Shown one piece after another: positions 16,720-25,354 of a DNA stretch of 64,000 nt. The position numbers and the translations under genes are program-made. The first letter of the stretch is position 1; each line of letters begins with the position of its first letter. Origin of the DNA: Alkalihalobacillus sp. CinArs1 (lineage in GTDB: Bacteria; Bacillota; Bacilli; Bacillales; Guptibacillaceae); the NCBI RefSeq assembly GCF_947387515.1, contig NZ_CANDOB010000001.1:1240001-1304000 (forward strand). The letters are read 5' to 3'. Below the pieces are notes generated by a model that was given only the letters and a program-made list of their open reading frames with translations, was not told the DNA's origin and ran no database searches.

Positions 16720-17566
16720 GCTTCTTTGCATCCTCTAACGCTTTCCGAGTTCGCTCGAGTGCAGCGACACTATCACTATAGCTCCGGCTAGTAAGACCAA
16801 CATAAAGGATGTCGATCACATTGAGTTGCGAAATGCGTGAGCTCATTGCACCGCTTCGAATGCTCTTTTCAAGTGAGCTCGTAAAAAGTTTGATATCAGC
16901 AAGTTGAGACACAGGATTCGTTCCATACTTCGTAAGCGTAATGACAGTCGCACCATTTTCTTTCGCAATCGACAATGACTGAATAATATCGTTTGTTTGA
17001 CCGGAATAAGAAATACCGAATACCACATCTTCTTCACTAAGGTTCGCGCTGATCGTTCCTTGTGTATCATAGTCGGTTGCGGCTTCACACCAGCGATTGA
17101 TACGAGAAAGCTTTTGTTTAAAATCTTGTGCGATCAGTCCTGATGCTCCAATGCCGTATAACGCGATCTTCCTTGCTTTTCCAAGCACTTCGATCGCCTT
17201 CTCCACCTCGTCACGTGATAATACTGAAAGGGTATCATTGATGGATTGGATGTTATTGTTCGATATATTCGCGATGAAAGAATCGACAGTACCGTCGATT
17301 GAGATTTCTTGATAAGAGTTACTGCTGTGCTTCGTAGCAAGATCACCAGCGATGCGCAGCTTTAATTCCTGAAATCCCTTGTAGTTTAGCGTTCTAGAAA
17401 GCCGAATGATCGTCGCTTCACTAACTTCAGTCCGATGTGCAAGTTTTTGAATGGAAAGATTAATCACTTCCTCTGGGCGATTAACAATATATTCTGCTAC
17501 TTTTCGTTCTGAAGGTTTAAGTGAGGCCATCGATTCTTGAATACTGATTAATCCCCCGTTCATCAT
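16712..17566 (-). CDS. murR: RpiR-family regulator MurR
   Basis: A 284-residue regulator: N-terminal RpiR helix-turn-helix (about residues 1-77, with SIQKLAHRTEVSEATIIRLSRTL) and a C-terminal SIS domain (about 120-260, with ALYGIGASGLIAQDF and GISYSGQTNDII) that binds phosphosugars. In other bacteria MurR responds to MurNAc-6-phosphate. It is the first gene of the hydrolase-importer-kinase-murQ operon, so it probably controls itself. AAAGGAGGGTGA precedes two adjacent ATG codons. A short palindrome TAGAATTTTCTA (17583-17594) lies just upstream, in the promoter region. Confidence 0.93.
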   Translation of the reverse strand: MMNGGLISIQESMASLKPSERKVAEYIVNRPEEVINLSIQKLAHRTEVSEATIIRLSRTLNYKGFQELKLRIAGDLATKHSSNSYQEISIDGTVDSFIANISNNNIQSINDTLSVLSRDEVEKAIEVLGKARKIALYGIGASGLIAQDFKQKLSRINRWCEAATDYDTQGTISANLSEEDVVFGISYSGQTNDIIQSLSIAKENGATVITLTKYGTNPVSQLADIKLFTSSLEKSIRSGAMSSRISQLNVIDILYVGLTSRSYSDSVAALERTRKALEDAKKHV

Positions 17567-17569
17567 TCA

Positions 17570-17650
17570 CCCTCCTTTTTGATAGAATTTTCTAATAAGT
17601 TTATTCTAGTGTATCAAGTTTTATTTATTATTCAACTACTTTTTATGAAG
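17570..17650 (-). promoter_or_regulatory. Promoter region of the murR operon
   Basis: On the minus strand, TTGATA and TAGAAA 17 bp apart, or TTGAAT and TACACT 16 bp apart, can serve as sigma-A promoters. The palindrome TAGAATTTTCTA at 17583-17594 overlaps the first and could be a MurR operator. The assignment is tentative. Confidence 0.45.
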
Positions 17651-17669
17651 TTTTATTACAAATCACAAG

Positions 17670-17701
17670 AAAAAGCACCCGCAAGTGCTTGCTGCGAGTG
17701 C
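17670..17701 (-). terminator. Terminator after namZ
   Basis: GCACCCGCA (17675-17683) pairs with TGCGAGTGC (17693-17701). On the minus strand a T5 run follows. It separates the amiE-nagZ-namZ transcript from the murR operon. Confidence 0.8.
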
Positions 17702-17710
17702 CTTTCTACG

Positions 17711-18988
17711 TTATTTATACAGTAAATAATTCTTTCTAACTTTTTTAAAAGCTTTCAGATCATCTTCCCATTTCTCCTGCATCTCTTCTACACTTTCTCC
17801 TTGCTCGATCGCTTCACGTATCCATCCATTCCCAACAAGTAAGTCGAAGAATGAAATGCCGCTGCTGTTTTCTGCTCTGAACTCAAACTCTTCAGGGTAT
17901 AAATCGTGAATCGTTTTTACGAGGCTCATACCAGTAATAACCGGTTCAAATTCTTCTTTATCCGTAACATGAAGTTGAACCCCGTGTGATAGGTTTCCAG
18001 CATGCTTCGAGAAAGAAGGTGTGAAGGACGCCGCTCTAAACTCTACTCCCGGTAAATCGAGACGGTTTAATTCAGAAGCGAGTTCTGTTGATTGAATAAA
18101 AGGTGCTCCGATCAGCTCAAATGGCTTTGTTGTTCCGCGTCCTTCCGATACGTTTGTTCCTTCAATCAATGCCGCTCCTGGGTAGACGAGTGCTGTGTCT
18201 AACGTCGGCATATTAGGCGATGGCAGTACCCACTCGAGTTCTGTATCATCATAGTACATATCCCGGTCCCAGCCTTCCATTTCAACGACAGTTAAATCTG
18301 CGCCGATGCCAAACTCATTGTTGAATAGTTTCGAAAGTTCTCCGACCGTCATACCGTGACGCAGTGGAATTTCATATTTGCCTACGAAAGAAGAATAGTC
18401 ATCGTTTAGAACTGGTCCTTCAACCGCTTCTCCGCCAAGTGGATTCGGACGGTCTAGAACGATAAATTCAATGTTGTTTTCTTCTGCTGCTTCCATCGCA
18501 TACGCCATCGTATAAATGTACGTATAGAAGCGAGTCCCCACATCTTGAATGTCAAAAAGCAACACATCGATGCCTTCTAGCATTTCTGGTGTAGGTTTTC
18601 GAGTCTTTCCATAAAGGCTATAAACAGGAAGTCCAGTCTGCTCATCCGTGTAAAATTCCACGTACTCGCCGGCCTGCGCACTTCCTCGAACCCCATGCTC
18701 AGGCCCATAAAGAGCAGTAAGGTTAACGTCTGCGTCATTATGAAGACGATCGACGATGCTAGTCAACTCTTGATCGACTCCAGTTGGATTCGTGATCAAA
18801 CCAACGTTTTTCCCTTCGATCAAATCTTTTTCTTCATCTAGAAGCACTTCTACTCCAAGTTTAAAATCGTTGTGCTTCTTTTTATGATGGCCATGTTTAT
18901 TTCCTTTACCCTCGCTATCAGCTAAGGCAACCGAAATACTAGACATAACAAGAACAGACATCAAAAGCATGACAAACCATTTTTTCAT
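17711..18988 (-). CDS. namZ: Exo-beta-N-acetylmuramidase NamZ (DUF1343)
   Basis: A 425-residue secreted enzyme with a signal peptide ending near ALADS. The DUF1343 hallmarks are clear: GLITNPTGVD, YGPEHGVRG, LLFDIQDVGTRFYTYIYTM and LDRPNPLGGEAVEGP. B. subtilis YbbC/NamZ, of this family, removes terminal MurNAc from peptide-free glycan fragments. It follows nagZ by 49 bp and ends at its own terminator. With NagZ and the AmiE-like hydrolase upstream it completes sequential extracellular breakdown of murein to GlcNAc, MurNAc and peptide. The B. subtilis set has the same three enzymes in the same order (amiE, nagZ, namZ). Confidence 0.94.
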   Translation of the reverse strand: MKKWFVMLLMSVLVMSSISVALADSEGKGNKHGHHKKKHNDFKLGVEVLLDEEKDLIEGKNVGLITNPTGVDQELTSIVDRLHNDADVNLTALYGPEHGVRGSAQAGEYVEFYTDEQTGLPVYSLYGKTRKPTPEMLEGIDVLLFDIQDVGTRFYTYIYTMAYAMEAAEENNIEFIVLDRPNPLGGEAVEGPVLNDDYSSFVGKYEIPLRHGMTVGELSKLFNNEFGIGADLTVVEMEGWDRDMYYDDTELEWVLPSPNMPTLDTALVYPGAALIEGTNVSEGRGTTKPFELIGAPFIQSTELASELNRLDLPGVEFRAASFTPSFSKHAGNLSHGVQLHVTDKEEFEPVITGMSLVKTIHDLYPEEFEFRAENSSGISFFDLLVGNGWIREAIEQGESVEEMQEKWEDDLKAFKKVRKNYLLYK

Positions 18989-19037
18989 ACGTAAAACTCC
19001 TCCCCCGGGAGAGAGCGGAAGGCTCTCTCAGATTAGT

Positions 19038-21119
19038 TTAGTATGTTAAACCGTGGCCAAATGGATAGAGAACGTCATTTTCATTCGCTCCTGGAATCGT
19101 AACAGGAAGCTTTCCTGAAGGTGTGTACTCACCAAAGATGGCTGCAGCCGTCGCTTCAAAACTCGCTGTTCTGAAACCGTATTGTGCAAGGTAACTATCG
19201 ATCTCAGGATAAGCCATGATGTCATAAGGATTACGTATTCCAACCCCAATTAGTTCTGCTTCTGATGTTTCCATCAAGTGACTGACCAGTTTCATTTGTG
19301 GATGGTCTTCTGAACGAGTTCCAACACTGTACGTATACGTCCCGACAATGATCTTATCAGCCGATTCAACGACTTCACGCTGTTCTTCTGTTAATTCGTA
19401 ATTCGAATTGAGGCTGATCACCGTAGCATTTGGCTGATGCTTTTTAACTGCCTCTCCTAGAGAATCAATAAAGCTTCTCCCCAACACGACAACGTTTTCG
19501 TCACTTTGTTTTGTAAGAGGAAGGACGTTTTCATTCTTAATAAGTGTGATGGATTTTTCTGCTGCAGTTTTTTCAACAGCTTTGTGCGCATCTGATCCAA
19601 CCGTTTCTTTAGCTTTTTGAATTTTTTCATCGACGTTTTCGGGATCCTCTGATTTAATGATCCCTCTATTTACTTTCAATGTTAAAATTCGTTCGACAGA
19701 CGCTTCGATTCTTTCATTAGAAATTTCCCTAGATCGAACTGCTTCTAGTAACCCATCAGCCACTTCAGGTAAGCCAACCGGCATCAACACGATATCGGTG
19801 CCTGCTTTCACAGTACGAACTGCAGCATCGACAGCACCAAAATGTTCAACGATCGCACCCATGTTCATCGCATCTGTGATGATGACGCCTTCATGGCCCA
19901 TCTCTTCACGCATCAGTCCAGTCAACACTTTTTCGGATAACGTAGCTGGCAATGAGATCTCTTCACCGTCTTTTTTGGATATCACTTTGGTGTCATCGAT
20001 TTTCGGAAATGTTACGTGAGCGGTCATAACGGCATCGATTCCTGCTTCCATCGCCTGCTGAAACGGATAAAGCTCTACCTTCTTTAGACGCTCCTTGTCA
20101 TGAGGAACTTCAGGCAATCCAAGATGAGAGTCTACCGCTGTGTCCCCGTGACCAGGAAAATGCTTTGCTGTTGCTGCCACTCCAGTTTCCTGTAGTCCTT
20201 TTATATAAGCTATCCCTTGGTCCGCAACAAGCTCTGGATCTTCTCCATATGAACGTACGCCTATTACAGGGTTGTCAGGATTATTGTTCACATCGAGCAC
20301 TGGAGCTAGGTTCATGTTAATGCCAAGAGAAGCAAGTTCCTCACCGATTACGCGCCCAACATCCTGTGTCACTTCTTCAGATCGAGCTGCGCCGAGAGCC
20401 ATGTTTCCTGGCATATCAGTGCCAGATTGAAGGCGCGTTACAATTCCACCTTCCTGGTCGATCGTCATCAACAATCCATATTTCTCAGACGCTTCCTGGT
20501 AATCAGATACGAGCTTAGCTGTTTGCTCTGTCGTTACAACGTTTTCTCGAAACAAAATGACTCCACCAAGATGATAGTCCTTCACCTGCTGCTCGATCTC
20601 AGGCAGCATTTCCGTCACATTTTCACCGTTCCATTTTCGATAATCCGGCATCAACATCTGACCGACCTTTTCTTCTAGCGTCATCTTATTGATGGCATGT
20701 TGGATAATGTCGTACTTCATTCCTTTTTCTTTGATTAGCTTCGGAGACTTCGAACCATGAATGGCAATGCGATCGCGATCGTTACCATCTGAAACGTAAA
20801 TAAACGTGCGACCAGGATGATCCTTCAGCGTCACCTTTCCAGTCTTATCAACAGACGCCACATTTTTATTTGAAGAGTGCCACGTGAGCTCGTCTGATGT
20901 TTTCATAAAATGACCGTCGTCATAAATGTGAAGAGCACCTAACTGAATTGTCTTCCCTTCAACGTTTGTTTCTACTTCAGGAACATTTTGCATAATGATC
21001 AAATCGGTCTGTCCTTCATCCTTCTTTGCTTGAGCGTCACTAGGATTCATCCAGCCTTGCGACACGATCAATGCGAATGCTAATAAAAAAATGAAGTTTC
21101 GCTTTAATTTCCTAGGCAT
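19038..21119 (-). CDS. nagZ: Secreted beta-N-acetylglucosaminidase NagZ (GH3) with N-terminal Ig-like domain
   Basis: A 693-residue glycosidase. After a signal peptide (about 1-31) comes a bacterial Ig-like (BIG2) segment at about 45-120, with TWHSSNKNVASVDKTGKVT. The GH3 barrel follows from about 140. KHFPGHGDTAVDSHLG carries the His/Asp acid-base dyad on the flexible loop, and ITDAMNMGAI holds the nucleophile Asp. A C-terminal alpha/beta domain ends with PSGKLPVTIPGAN. It removes terminal GlcNAc from muropeptides. The Ig-like module is an addition over the minimal enzyme and may bind the wall. It lies between the AmiE-like gene (25 bp) and namZ. Confidence 0.93.
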   Translation of the reverse strand: MPRKLKRNFIFLLAFALIVSQGWMNPSDAQAKKDEGQTDLIIMQNVPEVETNVEGKTIQLGALHIYDDGHFMKTSDELTWHSSNKNVASVDKTGKVTLKDHPGRTFIYVSDGNDRDRIAIHGSKSPKLIKEKGMKYDIIQHAINKMTLEEKVGQMLMPDYRKWNGENVTEMLPEIEQQVKDYHLGGVILFRENVVTTEQTAKLVSDYQEASEKYGLLMTIDQEGGIVTRLQSGTDMPGNMALGAARSEEVTQDVGRVIGEELASLGINMNLAPVLDVNNNPDNPVIGVRSYGEDPELVADQGIAYIKGLQETGVAATAKHFPGHGDTAVDSHLGLPEVPHDKERLKKVELYPFQQAMEAGIDAVMTAHVTFPKIDDTKVISKKDGEEISLPATLSEKVLTGLMREEMGHEGVIITDAMNMGAIVEHFGAVDAAVRTVKAGTDIVLMPVGLPEVADGLLEAVRSREISNERIEASVERILTLKVNRGIIKSEDPENVDEKIQKAKETVGSDAHKAVEKTAAEKSITLIKNENVLPLTKQSDENVVVLGRSFIDSLGEAVKKHQPNATVISLNSNYELTEEQREVVESADKIIVGTYTYSVGTRSEDHPQMKLVSHLMETSEAELIGVGIRNPYDIMAYPEIDSYLAQYGFRTASFEATAAAIFGEYTPSGKLPVTIPGANENDVLYPFGHGLTY

Positions 21120-21144
21120 GACTTCCCCTCCTATTTTATGAGTA

Positions 21145-22827
21145 TCAATATGAGCGTTTCATCCACTCATCACTTGTGAGATGGAGACGTTCTCCGTTCA
21201 GCTCTACCTCATCGACATACCATCCTCGTTTATTAACAGAGGAATCCGTATCATAAGAAAATCGGATATAGTTTGTTCCTTCTGGTACCATCAGCTGTTT
21301 CTTTTCCCACTGATCACTATTGCCAGTAAGCTCCGTTAAAGCTGTCCAATTAGCTCCATCATTGGAAACTTCAATTTTTCCTACATCATAGTTTGCTTCC
21401 AATTGATACCATGTATGAAACGATAATGTAGAATTTTTGTTCACATCGATATTTGCAGTAAGGTGCTTTACTGCTTTGTCACCATAACCTGCAAACCACG
21501 GGTCAGCTTTTTTCGGCATGTCTACTGGGATAGCATCTGCCACCTGTCTTGCAAAAGCTCTCCTTGTAGGTGAAGTTGAGACCGTATCTCTCGTAGGGTG
21601 AACGCGGTTTGTTAAAAGAATCGCGATCGTTTGATTCGATGGACTGATGACAAGAGACGTACCTGTGTAGCCTGTATGTCCAAGGGTCGTGCTTTCAGTC
21701 AGTGCATCCATGAACCATCCTTGCTGAAGTTCAAACCCTAATCCATGATCGTCACCTGGAAACTGTGGTATGCGATTTTCGGTAAGTAGGGCTACTGTTT
21801 CCGGTTTCAGTATCCGTTCACCCCCGTAACGCCCATCCATCAAAAACATATGAGCGAACTTGGCAAGGTCTGTTGCCGTTGAAAAAACCCCAGCATGACC
21901 GGCTACTCCATCTAAAGACCAGGCATTCTCATCGTGTACTTCGCCCCAGACGAGTCCACGATTTGTCCATGGCTGGTATTCTGTTGCGGCAATGCGGTTC
22001 TTTAATTGTGGGTCAGGATTGTAAAACGTATCATTCATACGAAGGGGCTCTGTGATAGTCTTTTGCACATACTCATCAAGACGCATGCCAGATAACTTTT
22101 CTATTAGGGCACCGAGCGTAATCATGTTGAGGTCGCTATATGTATACTCTGTACCAGGCTCTGATCGAAGCGGGTATTCTAACACATACTGCATCCGTTC
22201 TTCCCGATTTCCATCGATGGTATACAATGGAACCCATGGTTTAAACCCAGAGGTATGTGTCATGAGTTGCTCGATGGTAACGTTTTCTTTTCCGTTCGCA
22301 GCAAACTCAGGGATATACTCAGCTACCGGATCATCCAGTTCGAACATTCCTTTTTCATAAAGCGTCATCGCAGCAGTTGTAGTGAAGATTTTACTGATTG
22401 AAGCGAGGTCAAAGATCGTATCTTTCTCCATCTTTAGAGGGTCATCCATTTCAGTAAACGAATCATCAGTATACCGAGCTTGATACCCGTAGGCTTCTTC
22501 TTTCACGATATGCCCTCGCCTTGCAACGAACGCTACCGCTCCTGGCATGACTTGCTCTTCGATCGCTGTCTCTAAAACATCATCGATCTCGTCCAATGGT
22601 TCAATACGCATGCCTGCTCCTCGAACTGATCCTTTGTGAAGTACTGCAGAAGTAGGTCCCGGCTCCCCCCAAGAAAAGACAGGGTGACCTTTCTCAGAAG
22701 ACTGATGCTGATTATGTTTCCCTTTTGTTTCGATCGTCGGACCCTTCGCGTCTGCCTCTATACCAGGTAGTAATAAAGAGGTCCCAAGTACGGTGGATAA
22801 AACAATAGACATCGTCTTTTTTCTCAT
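21145..22827 (-). CDS. amiE: Secreted AmiE-like N-acetylmuramyl-L-alanine amidase / serine hydrolase with C-terminal beta-sandwich
   Basis: A 560-residue exported serine hydrolase. The signal peptide (MRKKTMSIVLSTVLGTSLLL) starts at ATG 22827, behind AAGGAGGAG; a longer frame to 22896 lacks support. The catalytic boxes are SISK (in FDLASISKIF), YSDLN and GHTGYTG. After about residue 430 a separate domain begins (FHTWYQLEANYDVGKIEVS, NDGANWTALTEL), resembling discoidin- or MAM-like carbohydrate-binding sandwiches. It is the first gene of the amiE-nagZ-namZ operon, matching the B. subtilis arrangement in which AmiE removes peptides from MurNAc. Amidase function is inferred from position; the fold alone also fits esterases. 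Confidence 0.85.
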   Translation of the reverse strand: MRKKTMSIVLSTVLGTSLLLPGIEADAKGPTIETKGKHNQHQSSEKGHPVFSWGEPGPTSAVLHKGSVRGAGMRIEPLDEIDDVLETAIEEQVMPGAVAFVARRGHIVKEEAYGYQARYTDDSFTEMDDPLKMEKDTIFDLASISKIFTTTAAMTLYEKGMFELDDPVAEYIPEFAANGKENVTIEQLMTHTSGFKPWVPLYTIDGNREERMQYVLEYPLRSEPGTEYTYSDLNMITLGALIEKLSGMRLDEYVQKTITEPLRMNDTFYNPDPQLKNRIAATEYQPWTNRGLVWGEVHDENAWSLDGVAGHAGVFSTATDLAKFAHMFLMDGRYGGERILKPETVALLTENRIPQFPGDDHGLGFELQQGWFMDALTESTTLGHTGYTGTSLVISPSNQTIAILLTNRVHPTRDTVSTSPTRRAFARQVADAIPVDMPKKADPWFAGYGDKAVKHLTANIDVNKNSTLSFHTWYQLEANYDVGKIEVSNDGANWTALTELTGNSDQWEKKQLMVPEGTNYIRFSYDTDSSVNKRGWYVDEVELNGERLHLTSDEWMKRSY

Positions 22828-23034
22828 TTGCTCCTCCTTTTTACAAAAATGAAGTGCGTCAAAACCCCTAATAAGTAAAGAGTAACGCTCTCCCATTATA
22901 GTCGTCTATACCACCTTAGTACTGCATGGGAGGAAATAGGTGGTTTTTAGAGGACTATTTATCTATGAGATTTGAATTATTTTTGAATATTGTGACATTT
23001 TAGAGCTTAATTGCATGAAACTTTATTACATGAC

Positions 23035-23069
23035 AAAGATCGGGTGGTGCCAGGCACCACCCGATCTTT
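23035..23069. repeat. REP-like palindrome, copy A
   Basis: A perfect inverted repeat with 17-bp arms (23035-23051 and 23053-23069) around a single A. The core is GGTGGTGCCAGGCACCACC. It ends one base before the stop codon of the nucleoside hydrolase gene on the minus strand. It may double as a terminator. Confidence 0.85.
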
Positions 23070-23070
23070 T

Positions 23071-24000
23071 CTATGCACGTAACGCACCAACTAGCAATCG
23101 CCAAAACCCTTCATAGTCAAGCTCCGTTGCAAACTTTACGTTCGGCTCTCTACCTGTCACATGCAAACGGTCAACGCACGTAGTTCCGTAGGTGTACGTT
23201 CCTTCCGTCTCTATATCAACTCGCACCTTCTCAAAATCAAAGATCGTTTCATCGATTAAGTACGCAACTGTACACGCGTCATGGATCGGTGCACCGTCAA
23301 ACCCAAACACCTCTTTGTACGTGGTAGAGAAATAGGCTAATAGCTCACTTACAAGATTCGAAACAGGATTTCCGATTTCAGAGATTTGTTTCAGAATCTC
23401 CTCAGTTGCTATCGTTTGGTGCGTAATATCGAGACCAAACATCGTCACAGGTACCCCGCTATTAAATACGATCTCAGCAGCTTCCGCATCGACATAAATA
23501 TTAAATTCAGCCGTTGGCGTCCAGTTTCCAAAGGTCCCTCCACCCATCACAACGATTTCTTTTATTTTTTCTGTGATGAGTGGTTCTTTCTGAATAGCTA
23601 AAGCGATGTTTGTAAGTGGTCCTGTCGGAACAAGGTAAAGGTCTCCATCTGAATCCATCACTTTTTCAACGATTAAATCTACTGCGTGTTGATCACTAAC
23701 TTCTTTTCTCGGAACATTAGGAAACTTCGGCCCATCGAGACCTGTCTTACCGTGAATCGTTGGTGCGATTTCTCTTTCTCGAACGAGGGGCTCTGCAGCA
23801 CCTTCCGCAACAGGAACATCTAACCCTAAGATGTCACACATTCTTAGAGCATTTAGCGTCGTTTTTTCCACTTCCACATTTCCGGCGACAGTCGTGATCG
23901 CTTCAAGTTGAATGTGCGGGTTGGAAGCGGCAAGGATCATCGCGATGGCATCATCGTGACCCGGGTCACAGTCTAGTATGATTTTCTTCGGATTTGGCAT
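23071..24000 (-). CDS. Inosine/uridine-preferring nucleoside hydrolase
   Basis: A 309-residue calcium-dependent hydrolase that splits ribonucleosides into base and ribose. The N-terminal DCDPGHDDAIAM supplies the metal-binding aspartates, VPTGPLTNIALA the conserved substrate loop, and IHDACTVAYL the C-terminal metal and His/Asp positions. The start ATG follows AAGGAGG. There is no signal peptide, so it acts in the cytosol. It is a single gene between terminators, placed between two wall-hydrolase genes by location only. No link to MurNAc metabolism is evident beyond general salvage. Confidence 0.93.
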   Translation of the reverse strand: MPNPKKIILDCDPGHDDAIAMILAASNPHIQLEAITTVAGNVEVEKTTLNALRMCDILGLDVPVAEGAAEPLVREREIAPTIHGKTGLDGPKFPNVPRKEVSDQHAVDLIVEKVMDSDGDLYLVPTGPLTNIALAIQKEPLITEKIKEIVVMGGGTFGNWTPTAEFNIYVDAEAAEIVFNSGVPVTMFGLDITHQTIATEEILKQISEIGNPVSNLVSELLAYFSTTYKEVFGFDGAPIHDACTVAYLIDETIFDFEKVRVDIETEGTYTYGTTCVDRLHVTGREPNVKFATELDYEGFWRLLVGALRA

Positions 24001-24024
24001 CTGTATAGTTCCTCCTTTTTGTAA

Positions 24025-24067
24025 AAAAAAGCAAACCCTGATCGCTCTTATGAAAGAGATCAGGGTT
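24025..24067 (-). terminator. Terminator after the yhf/serine hydrolase operon
   Basis: AACCCTGATC (24034-24043) pairs with GATCAGGGTT (24058-24067), with an inner CTCTT/AAGAG extension. On the minus strand it is followed by GCTTTTTTTT. It lies just after the stop codon at 24076. Confidence 0.88.
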
Positions 24068-24075
24068 ATCGTTCA

Positions 24076-25353
24076 TTACTCAATAGACTCATAAACTAGA
24101 TTCGCGATATCCTTCGATAATCCTCCAGTGCTTGGGTAAGACCCACTTTCTAACGGACCGTTATTTTGTTTGTTGGTCAGTACGATAATTTGCAAATCGT
24201 ATGCTGGATCGAAAATCACTTGCGTCCCAGTAAAGCCTGTATGACCAAATGCACTGTCAGAGTGCCTGTCACCCATGTACCAGCTTTTATTCAATTCAAA
24301 TCCGTAGCCTTGTCCAAATCGCTGAGGTTTCGTGAAAGTAGAAAGAGTAGATTCATTATACAATGTGGTTTTCCCGTAACTTCCACCATTCAGCATCGTT
24401 TGCCCAAGAACAGCGAGATCACGGGCCGTCGAGAATAGTCCCGCGTGCCCAGCTACCCCACCATTCGCATAAAAGCTATTACCATCGTTTACTTCTCCAA
24501 CAAGCGTGTACTGACGCCAATCTGAAAAGTCATCTGCTTCTTCAGGGACGTAGTAACCGAAGTTCGGATCATCGATCATCTTATATTCAAAGGGATTTCC
24601 CCATGACGTAGCAGCAATCTTTTTATCAAGTTTATCAGGAGGAGTGAACATCGTATCCTTCATTTTAAGAGGGCCATATACCTCTTTCATAAGGTATTGG
24701 TCTAAACGCTGACCAGTTACGTGCTCAATAATAAATCCTAACGTCATGAAACTAAAATCACTATAGCGTCGATCTGTACCTGTTTCGTACTCTAAGGACA
24801 TGTCCGAAATATACTCAAGAACGTCTTCAGAATCTTCAGCTTCTAAATAGGTAGGCTGCCAAGGTGTTAAGCCAGATGTATGCGTTAATAGGTCAGCAAC
24901 TGTGACGTGTTCCTTACCATTCTGTCCGAATTTAGGTATGTATTCTGTCACGCGATCATCAACGGAAATCTTCCCCTCGCTTACTAGCTTCATAATCCCT
25001 TGGGTCGTACCCATTACTTTCGTCAGGGAAGCAAGGTCGAACATCGTTTTTTTCTTCATGTGACGGGGGTGGTCGAGTAACGTCCCCATATCATACTTCT
25101 GTGCATAGCCATAGGCTGACTCTTTCACGATCGTTCCGTCCTTCGCGATTAAAACGACAGCCCCTGGCGTTACCTCATTTTCAATTGCGTCTTCGACAAC
25201 GTTGTCGATCTCATCTAAGGCGTTCATATCAACATTTTTTGTACTCCCATGCCTAAGCTTATCACCGTATCCCTTTGCGTTAGCAGACTGAAAAGGAATA
25301 CTGATAATTAACGTAACGACCAGTAGCATCACAACTACCTTTCCTACTTTCAC
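24076..25353 (-). CDS. Secreted serine hydrolase (beta-lactamase/AmiE family), last gene of the yhf-type operon
   Basis: A 425-residue exported serine hydrolase with SLTK (in FDLASLTKVM), YSDFS and GHTGFTG catalytic boxes. The start is GTG 25353 (then KVGKVVVMLLVVTLIISIP, a signal peptide). GGAAAGGAGAGG lies just before, and the stop codon of yhfX is two bases upstream, so it is coupled to yhfX. A longer frame to 25518 would run inside yhfX. Its sequence resembles the AmiE-like protein at 21145 but lacks the C-terminal sandwich. Its place as the last cistron after yhfX suggests that the yhf pathway deals with something released from outside the cell, perhaps from the wall. Confidence 0.85.
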   Translation of the reverse strand: MKVGKVVVMLLVVTLIISIPFQSANAKGYGDKLRHGSTKNVDMNALDEIDNVVEDAIENEVTPGAVVLIAKDGTIVKESAYGYAQKYDMGTLLDHPRHMKKKTMFDLASLTKVMGTTQGIMKLVSEGKISVDDRVTEYIPKFGQNGKEHVTVADLLTHTSGLTPWQPTYLEAEDSEDVLEYISDMSLEYETGTDRRYSDFSFMTLGFIIEHVTGQRLDQYLMKEVYGPLKMKDTMFTPPDKLDKKIAATSWGNPFEYKMIDDPNFGYYVPEEADDFSDWRQYTLVGEVNDGNSFYANGGVAGHAGLFSTARDLAVLGQTMLNGGSYGKTTLYNESTLSTFTKPQRFGQGYGFELNKSWYMGDRHSDSAFGHTGFTGTQVIFDPAYDLQIIVLTNKQNNGPLESGSYPSTGGLSKDIANLVYESIE

Positions 25354-25354
25354 A

